Source: Hybos culiciformis (Eukaryota > Arthropoda > Insecta > Diptera > Hybotidae). Taken from it: a stretch of DNA of 64,000 nucleotides. The position numbers and the translations under genes were made by a program. The notes beneath the pieces were generated by a model. It searched no databases, was not told where the DNA came from, and saw only the letters and a list, made by a program, of their open reading frames with translations. Where the stretch lies: assembly GCA_964007475.1 (NCBI GenBank), contig OZ023275.1, positions 9,899,829 to 9,963,828 on the forward strand. The letters are read 5' to 3'. This document shows positions 23,795-36,318 of this stretch, piece after piece; position 1 is the first letter of the stretch; each line of letters begins with the position of its first letter.

Positions 23795-23980
23795 TACAAT
23801 ACAAATACGTATAACAATTTGCAAACAATGGAAAACAATAGTGTTCATCGAAATTCATTAAAACGTTTCAAAAAATTTATTTATACAAAAAAAATTCTGA
23901 TCCTTGTCCTCTAACACCCAAACTGCAATTCATTTAATCTCGATCTCAAGTCGAGATGAAACTAAACAAGATTACGTATA
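23795..23980. repeat. Old dispersed repeat, copy A (with 58620-58715)
   Basis: Collinear short blocks are shared with 58620-58715: ACAAATA followed by TATAACAATTT, TTCATCGAAAT, GTCCTCTAAC, AGTCGA and TTACGTA, in that order. The copies differ by several gaps. This copy also carries a foldback ATCTCGA (23937-23943) against TCGAGAT (23951-23957). The class is unknown. Confidence 0.4.
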
Positions 23981-23989
23981 TTTTGGCAT

Positions 23990-26900
23990 TTCAGGAATTG
24001 AAATCGATTAGAAATTTCATTAAGCGTTTAGTGGTAGACAGATTAAGTTAGTTTTTTTTTAAACAAATAATAAGCTTTTTAATTTTCATATTTTAAAAAA
24101 ATAATTAATTTTTCCTTACACGAATTTAATTTAAATAAAAAATAAATTAAAGTTTATCAAGTAGAGCTTTTTTTTTCCTCTCTCTCAAACTGGAAACTTA
24201 TTTTCTGTGCTTTTCATCCCTACTTTTGATACCCACGTTATTACACAAAAAAAAGATAAAAGCTTGTAAAAAAGTTCTCCTGAAATCGAACCAAGTATAT
24301 AAAGTACAAACACAAAAACAGAAATATCTATTTAATAACTTCCCCTTTTTCTCATTTTAAAAACATATTATTTGTCTCACAAATAAATTTTTTCTTCTTA
24401 TATTTTATGTTTTATTCATCTCAAAAGTTTTTATAATTATTTGTATTTGTATATAATTTATATAAATTTCCAGTTTATATACCTATACATATTGTGTATT
24501 CTCAGGGTATATATTCAAATTATTTATGTATCTGAAATTCTCTTTTTCTCGTTCTCTATGTCTCTCAAACTCTCTTTTTAAATATACATCAATATGAAAA
24601 GGCCATTGGCCGGAATTTAAATTTGACCTACTAAAGGCTCTAAATAAAACATACATAAAATACGAAAAAAAAAATGCTTTTTTACACTTAAAATAATAAA
24701 TAATAAATTATATTTATATATATATAGATATATATTTTACTTTTTTTTATATGTACCTATGATATTTTATATATATTAAAAAAAAAATAAAATAAATATT
24801 TACATATTATAGACTTGCGTTAAAATACAAAAATTTCAAATACACTGTCATTGCCGTTGAAATAAATATATATACATATGTATATAATTTTTTTTAACAG
24901 CAAAATAATTATGGCAAAAAGCTTACGAACATTTTTTTTTTATCTGAAGCTTCTAATTATTTTGAAAACCAAAAAAAACAATGAATAATTTAATAATAAT
25001 AAAATATTAAATTAATATTTTTTGTAATAATTTTAAACATAGGCTTCTTAAAATATTCCTTACGAAAGGATTTTCGCCGTCGATTTATATCTAATACTAG
25101 TTATACCAATGTCTATTTGCAGAATATATTATTTGTATTCACCAAAAAGATACAATATAAAAAGATATAGAAAAATCAATAATATACATTATGATCCATT
25201 GAAAAATAACTTTATTGTAGTACCTATAAAAAGATTTATACCTAACTATTTCCACACAAATATAATTCAAAGAAAATAAATATAAGTAAATTCCAAATTT
25301 TAAGTCAAGAAACTTATAAGGATTTTCAAAGATTTTTGGTTTTTTTTTTATTGAGAAAACTAATCATATGATAATGAATTCATAAAATTCACTAAAAATT
25401 TATTCAAACATGTTTCAACAATACAACAAACCTAAGTAATAATGTAGTTTTAATTAGATTTTTTCTTCTATTTAGAGAAAAATATTTAAATTAATTTCTA
25501 TTTCTGTAAAAAAAAAAAAAATTTGAATATGTTTGAATGAGAATCTGACAAATTACTTGGGAGGAATTAATAATTCCAACAAGTATTATAATTGTTAATA
25601 GACTAGCCGCAGCTGATGTCTGATTAAGATATTAATATCTAATAGTTGTATATAGTACACATCTGTATTTAATACAAGATATACAAGGTACTAAATCTAA
25701 CCCAATAGTACAAATACGAAGAATTTAAAGAAAATTTTTTTTTTTACATTTTTGTTTGTCGAATTTTTTCAAAAGTAAATAATTTTTGTTTATTTATTCT
25801 ATGTTTTATAAGTGTATACCAGAAGTGAAAAAAAATTTGGTGCAAATCATATGTATGTACGATATAACCAGGAAGAATTTAATTTCAAAAAAATACTTTT
25901 TATTTTTTTTTGTTTACTCTTTATTTAGAAAAATAAAAAATTATTTCCATATGGAAAAGCTAAAAAGCTGAACATTTTCATGAAAAATTTTTACATATAC
26001 ATAAATTTAATTTACATGTAGAAAGCTTTCCTTTTACCATATTATATTCTGTATATACAAGATATTTTGTACATTGTTTAAGTATAATTTCTACATAAAA
26101 ATAAATATTCAGAAAAAAAAAAAATTAAAATTTTTTTTTAACCCTTATGAGTGTAAAATTGACCTTTAACTAGGTCAAAGCTTTTATTTTTTTATTCAAT
26201 ATTTCACTATCATTGAAATAAAAAAAATATATAAAAAAAAAAATGTGTAATTGCTACTTAGAAAATAAATAATGAATTTAATACATAAGTGACGTACACA
26301 TATACAAAAACTTTCCTATTCAGAACAGAGTGTCAACGAAAAATTTATAAAATATTTAATTAAAATTCTCCTTGCAAAATTCTTGTTACAAATTCAAGAA
26401 ATTGTTTTAAAACTTAATGAAAATTATACTGTTGATGACTACTCTCTTCTATGCATACTTACTATTCTATTAGACTACATACTATACTGTTATACTACGT
26501 ATTATACTATATTCTAAACAAAATATATTATACGCATATTTATATTTACACTCTTCATTTCTTCGAAATAATTGGTCAAATATTTCGCTAAAGACGGAGT
26601 GTTTACAAACTTATTTTATCTATTTCTTTTAACTTGTACTTATTCCTAATGAATTATCAATCTTTTGACATATCTAGCTCAACTGAACCGAAATGAAGGA
26701 TTAATAACTTAGCTGTAATTAACAAAAAATGGATGATGACGATGATGATACTTTCATTGTAAAATTGTTTCCGAATATTTCTATTTTTTTTTTCAACAGC
26801 AGAGGTCCTTGTAACAATTTCTACCATAACTTTCCAAAATTCCAAAAATATAAACCGAAGAAAATTAATATTAAACATAATTATTGCACCCTGTATATTC

Positions 26901-29900
26901 AATTCTTAAAATTTCTGTAGAGTGTGTATTTCTGCCCTCGCATGTTCTATTTTAGTTGCATTTAGTAAAAACTTTTTTTTTTATTCATGTGTTATAATTA
27001 TAGAAAAAAAAAAAAGAATCCTATACTTCAAAGCCTATATAGTTTTAAAAGTGGTTTCATGTACTTCAATTTATGAAGGATTTTCCTTTGATGTCAAATT
27101 TGTGGAAAACATTTATACGTGTACATAATGTGGAATTTTTTATGTTCTGCGGTTGAGAAAAGTTTAACTATAGATTTTTGTTTGTTGAACGATCATTATT
27201 ATTCCATTATCGTCTAGGATTTTTATATTTTATCTGCAGAAAAATTCCCTGTAATTCTTTTTTAAAAACTTTTCAAATTAATTTCAAGTTAGTGGAAATT
27301 TTTTTATTATTACTCTATATCCATAACTTTTTATTGGTATCAGAATTTTATTAATCAGAATTAATTTCATTTGATTAAAAATATTATGCGATATTGATAA
27401 TATTCATTTTTAATCTTTCCAATAATACCATAATACAAGATTTAGATGTACTATTCGATGCGATAAAGCTTTGACAAGAAAAATTTTTAAATATTAAAAT
27501 ACAAGGATTTTAAAGTATCTGAACACTTAATAGTACACTTATTAATGACTTTAGATCTTGTTTGAATATTTTCCTATTGGAAACTTTCATTATAAATCAT
27601 CATCAATTCCATCATTTTCCAAAAGTGGCTTTTTTACATTTACCATTTCAAAATTATTTATTACATTTTCACAATTTTTCATATAGTTATAATATTAGTT
27701 TACGATAATTATGTTCATACGAGAAATTACCTTTAATTGCTTCCTAATTAATTTTTTGCATAAGCTCTTAAATAGATTAAATTTTTAAGTTTCATGCAAA
27801 CTTATTCATATTTAATTAAATGTACATATGTAATTAAAAATCAGTTTAGTTTTATTTTATTTTTTTTTTTTGCTTCATGCATCTGAATTTACATAAACAT
27901 AATGTATATAAAAGTGCACCTGAAAATCCTTACAGTATACATAAAAATTGCAAAGCTATGATGAACTGAAACTGCATCATAATAATAATAAAAAAAAAAA
28001 CAAAAATTATACTTAAAAGTCCTTGGAAAGGTTTTTGCACTTTGTCCGATTATTTATTTAAAAAGTAAACTGTATATACATAATATATTTTCATTTCTGC
28101 TAGCATCCTTTATGTACAAATTGTACACATACTTATATTTCCTGTATATTTAACATAAAAAAAAGTATGTATGTGTGTATAAAATATTATAAAGCATTTA
28201 TTTACCCAAAAATTGCATAATCTGCGCGGCAAACATAAAAAAAACTATTTGTATGTACAATTTTACATAAATTCATATATACAGAGCTTTTCTTAACTTT
28301 ATCGATTTATAGCGTCAAAAGAAGAAATATTTTTTTTTTACACAGAAGTTTGGGTAAAAGCTTTTTTTCATAAAATTTTTAAGGAAAATTATAAGAAATA
28401 AAAATACTTCAAAAATTCTAGCAAATAAGATAAAATTGATTTTTTCAACAAAAAAATTTGTATATTCCAGTTAAGTTGAAAAAGAAGATTTATTTGACTT
28501 TAATACATATATTCTAATCAAATATGATACGTGTATTTAAAAGCTTTTAATTTTTATTTATTTCAAAATAATAAAATGAATTAATATATTATCCTGATAC
28601 CGGTTTAGCATGAAGTTTACTATTGTTTAAACAAACTATTAGAGTTATGCGGCATACAATTCTACTACTGCTTGCTATATTCTTCATTTTTAACATTTTC
28701 TTCAAAATTTAACATTTTACATAAATTTTATTTTAATAATTTAAATAATTTTATGAAATATATGAAATATGTTCATTAAACTATAAGCTCTACAAAACTT
28801 AAATATTTGAAATGAAATATTATATCCTGGTACGGATTTCGATAATAATCATCAAACAGACTATCAGACATATGCAACTTACACTTGTAGACTCTTTATT
28901 TAAAAAAAAAAAATTTATTTTAAATTTTACATTCTAGTTTTAATAATGTTATCAAATATATATATTTATATATATGCATATAAATATTAAAAAAAAAACC
29001 ATATTGTGCACATTCATCTAAATCATAATTTTAAAGCCAAAGATAAAGCTTATCTAAGTTCGTGAAATGTATTATAAATAATATATGTATGTCATAATCT
29101 GTAAATAATATTTTCATTCACCCAACAAAATACAATTATTTTTATTTCATATTTCATTTCATTTTTTGTGTAAATTTTTTTTTATTTTTTTTTTATCTTT
29201 AGTATAAAAATTGAAAAAAAAAAAAAAAAAAACAAAAAATATATTATATGTATATTTAGTTTGACCCAAATTCTAAATGGCGGACTTGGCAGTTGACATT
29301 CGATGTTTTATTTTTTTTTTGTTATAAATAAAAATTATAATTATATATTTTTCAGCTTAATTTTGTTATTTTGTATCATGTACCATATGCTTCAAAAGCT
29401 TTCTATATATATATATGTATATAAATGTATTATATTATTATATTATTTTATTATTTTTCTCTGTAGTCGTCTAACTAATTCAAATAATATGAGATATTTA
29501 AAAAAAAACAAAAAATAAATAAATAAATACAAAAATAAAAATGGAACAAAATTTTTTGATAGGAATCATTAATTTAATTCAATTGCTATGATAAAAACGA
29601 AAAAAAAAAAAAATATATATATAACATAATATTGAACTTTATCTTGAAAACAAAATTCCGTATAAGTACTTATAAAAAAAAAAATAGTTGCAGTATTTTT
29701 TGGGGGTAGTTCTATACAAAAAAAAAAAACATATAAATATGCAACAAAAATGTAGCCATAAACATTATTTATATGTTTGTGAATAAATTTTAATTCGATC
29801 AGGCTCTGAAAGTCAATAATCTCGAATATTCTTGAAAATTACGAGAATGTTATTTTTATAAACAATATGTCTTTCTTTTTCAAAATTTTACAATTTTACT

Positions 29901-32900
29901 TTTTTTTTTTCTCGACAATTAAATATATCTAACATTACTATTAGAGATTGAATTTCTTCAAAACATAGAAAAATTCAAATTCCAAAACTTATAATGTAAA
30001 TTTTAAACTTGTCACAAAATAAATTCATTCAATGATTTATTTTCAATATCAGAAATCTAAAAAAAAAATCTTAAACTCTTATATACCTACAATTTTCTAA
30101 AATTGACATCTCAAATCTATTCATTCCACTTCCCACACGAGCAGTGTTGTTGTTAGTCTTTAATTTCGATATGGATTCCATAAAGCATAGACTTATACAA
30201 AAAAAAATTTTTTCGCAGTAGAGCGACAGACAAAAGCTCATAAATTTGTTAGACTTTTTCATTTAACACGTAATAAGGTTGCTTATAGAGTTGGAATTTG
30301 TTATCTTTTGTGCAAGAAACTTTTCTTGTTGTCATGACCAATCGAATCCTCCAACAATCCATATTATCCAATAGATACATTTATCCAAGATAGTTTAGCT
30401 TCTCTTTATAATTAAAATCAAACTTCTAGAATTTTATAATAATAAAGAGAAACTATGCACTTTCGGCTCTATATACCAAAAGGATAAACATCATACAATT
30501 TAGTTTCAGATAAATAATAACTAATATTTAGTCACGTATTTCGTGTAATAATTTTATATCTAATTCAAACATAATTTTTAATTTTTATTTATTTTCAACA
30601 AAAAAAAAAGTAAAATCTTCATTTTAATAAGTTTTATGTTTAATTTTAATGAACAAAACTTTTTATGACCATATTTTTATTCCCTAGATTACGTAAGGTT
30701 AAACATTGCTAATCCTTATAAATTCCTAACCATACATACCAATCCAACTAAAATATTCATATTTTATTAATGTGAAAATTTCTTTTTCCTTGAAACTTAA
30801 CGATTATTATTTCTATTTTTTTTTATTTTTATTTTTGTTTCAACAAAATGCATGGCTTTTAACTAGGGAAATGTTTTTCCATGAACCCATTTACTACATT
30901 CATTGCTTTGTATAACAAAAAAAAATCCTTTATTTTTCTGCATTTCCATAACAATGCATTTTATAATATGTACTTGTAGTTTCAAGGATTTCTTATTTAT
31001 ATTTTGATCCTTATTTTTAATGGCACCCAAACCAGTAAAAATAATGTTGTATCTGATTTATACCGTCTATGTGACGCTTAGTGTATTGCAAATGTGTGAT
31101 GTTGTATTATGTATTTTTGTTTTTTTAACCATTTCAACTACAGAATAAAATTTAAGAAGCTTTTTTATTTTGATGACGATTATTTTTATGTATGGAAGTT
31201 TTGGGTTTACTAGAAATTTCTTATAAATGCCATAACACTGATTATAGACATCTAATTCAAAGCATTAATATTAATTTCAGTATTTTTTATTTCATACTAT
31301 TTGTAAAATATGTTTTGGTTAAAGAATCAAATTTCAATGACGAGAAATATTCTCGATAGAATATCTAATTTGTTTGGTTGATTGCAAGAACAAATATTTT
31401 GTGCGATATTTATGACAGGTTTGTCCCAAAATTTCATCCTTCAACTGTAAAATTTTTTAAGCATAACATTATTCTATTGAAAAATATTATTTATGCTGTT
31501 GTATATAAAACAAATCCGCACATATGCAAAGGGGAAATAAAGCGAAGTCTTTTTGATGCACTGATTAATTGAATCAAATTCCACGTTATTTCCTACAGAT
31601 TTTCACCTTTCTGGGTCCTTGCAAAATTTTATTTGCTTTCTAGTTTGTTTCGTTACTTATTCTATATTTATTAGAATTATAATATTTACCTCAATCAAGA
31701 TATTTATTTGCTTGAGTATAATATTGGTTATTCTTTTGAACAAATTTGTAACATATTTTTATAATAGAACTTGCTATTTGGAAGCAATTTAAAACAGAAA
31801 GAAAATTTATTCTCTTTAGCTGCATTATCGTATTTTTTGTGCATAAAACTTTTAAGTTTTATATTATATTCAAATTATACGGAAAATCCTTTAATGGTTT
31901 TTGAAATGCATAATAATTGATATCCTGATTTTTAGCTTTTTGAATGTAATGCAAAAAAATAGCTTACGTTTTTTTTTTTGGTAAAGAAAATGTATTTAAA
32001 ATATTGTGGCAGGTCTTTAACCTTTTACCTACTTTCTTTTGGAATTGTATTGGTTAAAAAACCATTATATAAAGTTCTGAATATTACTGGGTGGTAGCTG
32101 TAATTGCTTTATTAAAAAAAAAAAAAAAACAATATTTTTTTTCTTCATAAAATGATAAAAAATTTTCTTATAAAATGTTCCAATTACAAAAAAATTCATA
32201 AATATAATTTTTTTTTTTGTTTAATATTCTTTATACATATATATAAGGAAAATATTGAATTACCCCTTACTAATCGCACAAGACATGTTCCAGAACAAAA
32301 TTAAATTAAATTATAATTACATTAAATAGTACTAGATATATGACATCGATAGAATTTGGAATAATTAGACTGAATAAAAATTAATTTTATATTGATATCT
32401 CATTAATTTTTAATATTCTCATTTAAAATTTAAGTTAAAAATTACTATGTTAATGAGAATTTGAATAGTAGATAGTAGGTATATTTTTTATCATAATTAC
32501 ATTTGAAATTTCTGATCCAAAAATTTTAATGTACTCTTTAAGGTTTGTCGCAAATAACAGCCCAAATATGCAAAATTAACAATTTCGCACTTTTTTTGCA
32601 TGATCACTTTCCTTCTTTGTTGGTAAAATTATATACATTCAATTGCCTTGTATAGGTTAATTTCTTCGAACGTGATTAAAAAGTTCCAAAAAAGCTCTTA
32701 AAATTTTTCCAAAGTCGTATCAAGGGGCTTTCTAAATCAAAAAAGGTACAATTTTTGGCATTATGTACTATTCAAATTTCAATTTTATTTCTTCTGGATT
32801 ATTTTTTGATCTCAAATTTTAATATTTTTAGATTTCAAATCATGAAGTTTATATGCAGAATCGATATTATTTTTCTAGGAAGTTTTGGCGCATTATTGAA

Positions 32901-33180
32901 AGCCTATATATCGTAGAAAAAGTATTTCTGATTATAATTATTACCTAATAACTAGAGAGAAATTTTCATCTGCGCCTATTCTTGATATTATAATTTTTGC
33001 TAAAATTCCTTAGAATGAGTGGTACTTTTTATATTAAATTTACAAAAGAATCGAAAGTCGAATGAAAATATTTTCATTTCATTTTGAATTGGTTTTGGAT
33101 TAACCATTATTTGTTGTTGCGTAAATTGTTAAATCGTTATTTAAAAAAAAACATTAAAATCGTTCCATTAATGTAATCCG
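23990..33180. other. Long featureless AT-rich stretch
   Basis: Over 9 kb without a supported gene or bounded transposon. It contains many poly(A)/poly(T) runs, AT dinucleotide tracts and a pyrimidine-rich patch at 24536-24585. Short GC-richer phrases are GGCCATTGGCC at 24601, ATGGCGGACTTGGCAG near 29278 and CACCCTGTATA near 26888. The last resembles the outer end of a mariner-type inverted repeat, but no partner was found. Frames at 26657-26920, 26922-27128, 29303-29518, 30071-30262 and 31378-31572 have no splice context or known family. Confidence 0.55.
26160..26177. promoter_or_regulatory. Everted pair of nuclear-receptor half-sites
   Basis: TGACCT, six bases, then AGGTCA: two perfect AGGTCA half-sites in everted orientation with a 6-bp spacer. 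Each is extended by one matched base (TTGACCT/AGGTCAA). ER6-type elements are bound by some nuclear receptor dimers. The location is isolated and the site may be fortuitous. Confidence 0.25.
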
Positions 33181-33189
33181 TAGACTTAC

Positions 33190-33253
33190 CAAAAGGTTTC
33201 TCAGAAAGTTAGAACGTTTATATTAAAGCAGACTGGGCATATTTTTCCGAAGT
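33190..33253 (-). ncRNA. Splice-bounded non-coding exon candidate
   Basis: On the minus strand GTTGCTCTATTTTTAG is a good acceptor. Sixty-four bases later TTTTG is followed by GTAAGTCTAC, a near-consensus donor. All three frames contain stops, so if transcribed it would be a UTR or long non-coding RNA exon. It is GC-richer than its surroundings. Evidence is limited to the paired splice motifs. Confidence 0.2.
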
Positions 33254-36200
33254 CTAAAAATAGAGCAACAGTAGTTTAATTCAAAATTGATATCCTGTTT
33301 TTAAACTATTTTTATGACACCTCATTTAACCATAATGCACTAATATCGAATTTCATGTTTATGTTAAGGTGTTGTAGGTGTTATAATTCCTAAAGTGAAA
33401 CTTTTCATGGAAGCGGAAGTATTTTTATCAAGTACTGATGTATTAATTTACAATGTTGCGGAAAAAATTACAAGACATCAACATCAGCTTTCAGCTTGCA
33501 ATATGTTTTATTATTTATTTTTTTTTATTTTTTTTAGTTTTGCTCTTTACTTCAAATATTCCGCACAATTAACTTTTTGTGTATTGCTTATTAATTTTTT
33601 TTATTGTAGCTTTTTTTTTCTGCCTTAATTTAAGTACAAAAAAAAATTGTATACAATACATATGTATGTGCTGTGCATCATAAGTGAAAGTTTTCACTTT
33701 TCTTGAAACAAGACATACAAATATAAAAAAATTAAATTGATGAAAATGAAAGAGTATCTAATCCCTCTTTCGTGGTGTTTATAAATTGAAAACCACTTCC
33801 TACATTAAAATCTCATCAATAGATTTCTTTTAATGCAAAATAGGAAAAAAAAAAAAAGCTTTTTGCGAAGTAACAATGTAGATCAATTAGTCTTTTTATA
33901 GTGATTTTTTTTTCATATCAGATATAAACTAAAATAAATTATTTCCTTAACTTATTATTTCTGGTATTAAATTATGTATTTTATATGTTTGGGAATTCTT
34001 AGGTGAATAGTTAATTTTCTAGATTTTTCAATTTTCTGTCAAATTAATAAGTTTAAGTATTTTATTATTCTAACTACTTTAGCTGACAAAATGTTAGAGT
34101 GTCCAACAACTACAATGTGATTTAAAATACGAAGAAAAAAACAATTGACAATGTTTTGCAAATGGTTAGTATTCATAAGCACAATGAACACAAATCACTA
34201 ATATTTCTTTGGCATTTAACAAATTGTCGACTCAAAGATAAATGCTTGCTTTCCTTCAAAACGAAAAAAGATATTTTCGAATCAGCTATAAGAACCATAG
34301 CTATAAAGTTTATAATTAAAACTGCAATATTTTTTGTGATAGTATATTTTCTCAAAAATTTTGCTAACGTCAATAGTTCAATTTGAACTGAATATATCAA
34401 AAAATAAACCGCAGCTATCTGTTTTTTCAGTGAATAAAATCGTAAAGAAACCAATTTCGAAACAAATTCTTATGTTATTTGTCTCTTGCATCGAACAAAT
34501 GAAGCAATCCTCAAAGAAATAAAAAAAAATTTTAAGGTTCTTTTCTATTTTATGGATATATGGTTTTATGTTTTTTCAAACAAGCAAATAGGATTAAAAA
34601 TCCATCTACATGGTGGCTATTTAAAATTAAAATTACTTTGCATATTCCAAGTGAAACTAAATTAAGGAAAATTGGTGTGCGTACATTTGGGAAATTAGTT
34701 AAAATACACTGATGAATGTGACTATTAATTTTCAGAGTTGAATGAACTATAGGTATATTTTTTTTTATCAAATTAATCTATTCTTTGGACAAAAAAAAAT
34801 ACATAGAAAATTTTACCCAGTTACAGCAGAAAATATTAAGTTTAGTTAGAGTTAATGAAAAAACTTAAAGTAATAAAAAATATATGTACAACATATAGAA
34901 AATTTCAGGAGGGAATGACTTATTTTCTGAACTAGAATGATAAGCACTGAGTATAACTTTTTTTGAACACTTTACGATTCAATTTTAGAAAGATGCAATG
35001 ACAACAGCCGAGATGTATATATTTGAATTTATATTTGATCATACATATATGGAATATCTAATTTTATAAATATCTATTTTAAAATTTTATCTGCATTGAT
35101 TGTGTGACATAAAATTCAATCAATACAATATTTTCAAAGAGACTTTAAATAAATATTTTAAAAGTTTTTAACCATTGTGGCTTGAAAAAACATTGAAGAA
35201 AACCAAACAGTTTCCTTCGAAGAATTCCTCAACAAGGTTAATATAAATAATGAATTTAGCATAGTTGATAAAAAAGGATTTAAATTCTCTTTTATTTTTT
35301 TTCTGTTAAGCTTATCAACTTAATAAATTTTTTTCTATGTATTTCAGAACGATTTTAATCAATATATATATATGTGCATGTATTTAAATGAGTATGTACT
35401 GTACATAAAATTCCTTAACCTAATAAAAGTGCATGAAACTCGCTAGAAAATGTAATTTCTTCTTTTTTTTTTTTGTAATTTTATAGTTTGTTTTTATTAC
35501 TTTTGCAACCTTGCGCTTGTTATTTTGTTTTTTTTTTATTATTATGAAGTGATTTGTAAATATATATAAAATTTACCCCAATTTTCAATATTTTCTTCTA
35601 AATTTGTATTACTAAAAAAAAATTAAAAAAAAAAAGCTTAAGTTCAAAAGAGAAAATAATTTGGGTTTTTGCTGCAATAATCAAAAATCGAAAATGTTAA
35701 CCTTTTTTTTTTTTTTTTTGGATTTTGAATATTGAATGATAAGAACAATTATATTACAGAAGAACTTCGTAATTTATGGTAGGTCATTACCGTAAAATAT
35801 ATTTTGTTTTTTTTTTATTTACAAAATTTTCTAGAATAAAAAAAAATTAAGAATTTAATTTGGTTGTATTTAGATTTTTTGCTTTGATTTTTCCGTATTT
35901 TCGAACATACTAGATAATTTAGCTTTTCTCTTATAACCTAAGTTCAGAAATAATTAATTATGTTTATAAAAATTTCTAATCACACCATCTAAGTAAATAA
36001 CTTTTCATAGGGACAAGGATAGTTATTAACTAGAAGAAGACTACTTTAAATAAAATTGAAAACTTTTCAAATGATTGTAAAAAAAATGAATCACATGTTA
36101 ATTAATACGGTTACATATATTTACATATATAGTATTATATCGTCTAAACAATTTGAATTTGCATTTACTTTACATTAATTATTACTCATATTTTAATTAA

Positions 36201-36260
36201 TTTTTCAATATTATCGATATTAGTAATATATTTTTTGTTTAATATGTTTTTTTTTTTTAG
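33254..36260. other. AT-rich non-coding stretch
   Basis: No bounded element. The frame at 33395-33628 has a natural-looking first 37 residues but starts from GTG and has no paired splice sites. Frames at 34156-34454 overlap on opposite strands. All are treated as unsupported. Confidence 0.5.
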
Positions 36261-36318
36261 CGGAGAGTTTCATTTCAGTTTTGTAATTAATAGCGGTCCG
36301 AGTGTTTTTGATTTATAA
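36261..36318 (+). CDS. Possible terminal exon fragment
   Basis: A pure T tract ends in TTTAG at 36260, a strong acceptor. One base (C) and then 18 codons follow: GEFHFSFVINSGPSVFDL and TAA at 36316-36318. The other frames stop earlier. Composition is ordinary and the patch to about 36355 is GC-richer than the flanks, as expected for coding end plus 3' UTR. The phase fits the exon at 18296-18358, giving a joint codon AAC. Family unknown. A poly(T) run before AG is common in this DNA, so this is weak. Confidence 0.22.

Noticed and set aside
26657..26920. Frames on both strands near CACCCTGTATA, first read as a mariner fragment
   Set aside because: Only one end-like motif was found. No inverted partner TACAGGGTG and no transposase motif are present.
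29275..29330. ATGGCGGACTTGGCAG, resembling a start codon in good context or a YY1/Pho-type GCCAT site
   Set aside because: The frame stops after about 16 codons in a T run and no donor follows. A lone GCCAT core is too short to support a site.
31378..31572. 64-codon plus-strand frame
   Set aside because: Starts at TTG, with no splice signals and no recognisable family.
33395..33628. 77-codon frame with a natural-looking first half
   Set aside because: Starts at GTG, the second half is encoded by T runs, and there is no paired acceptor and donor.
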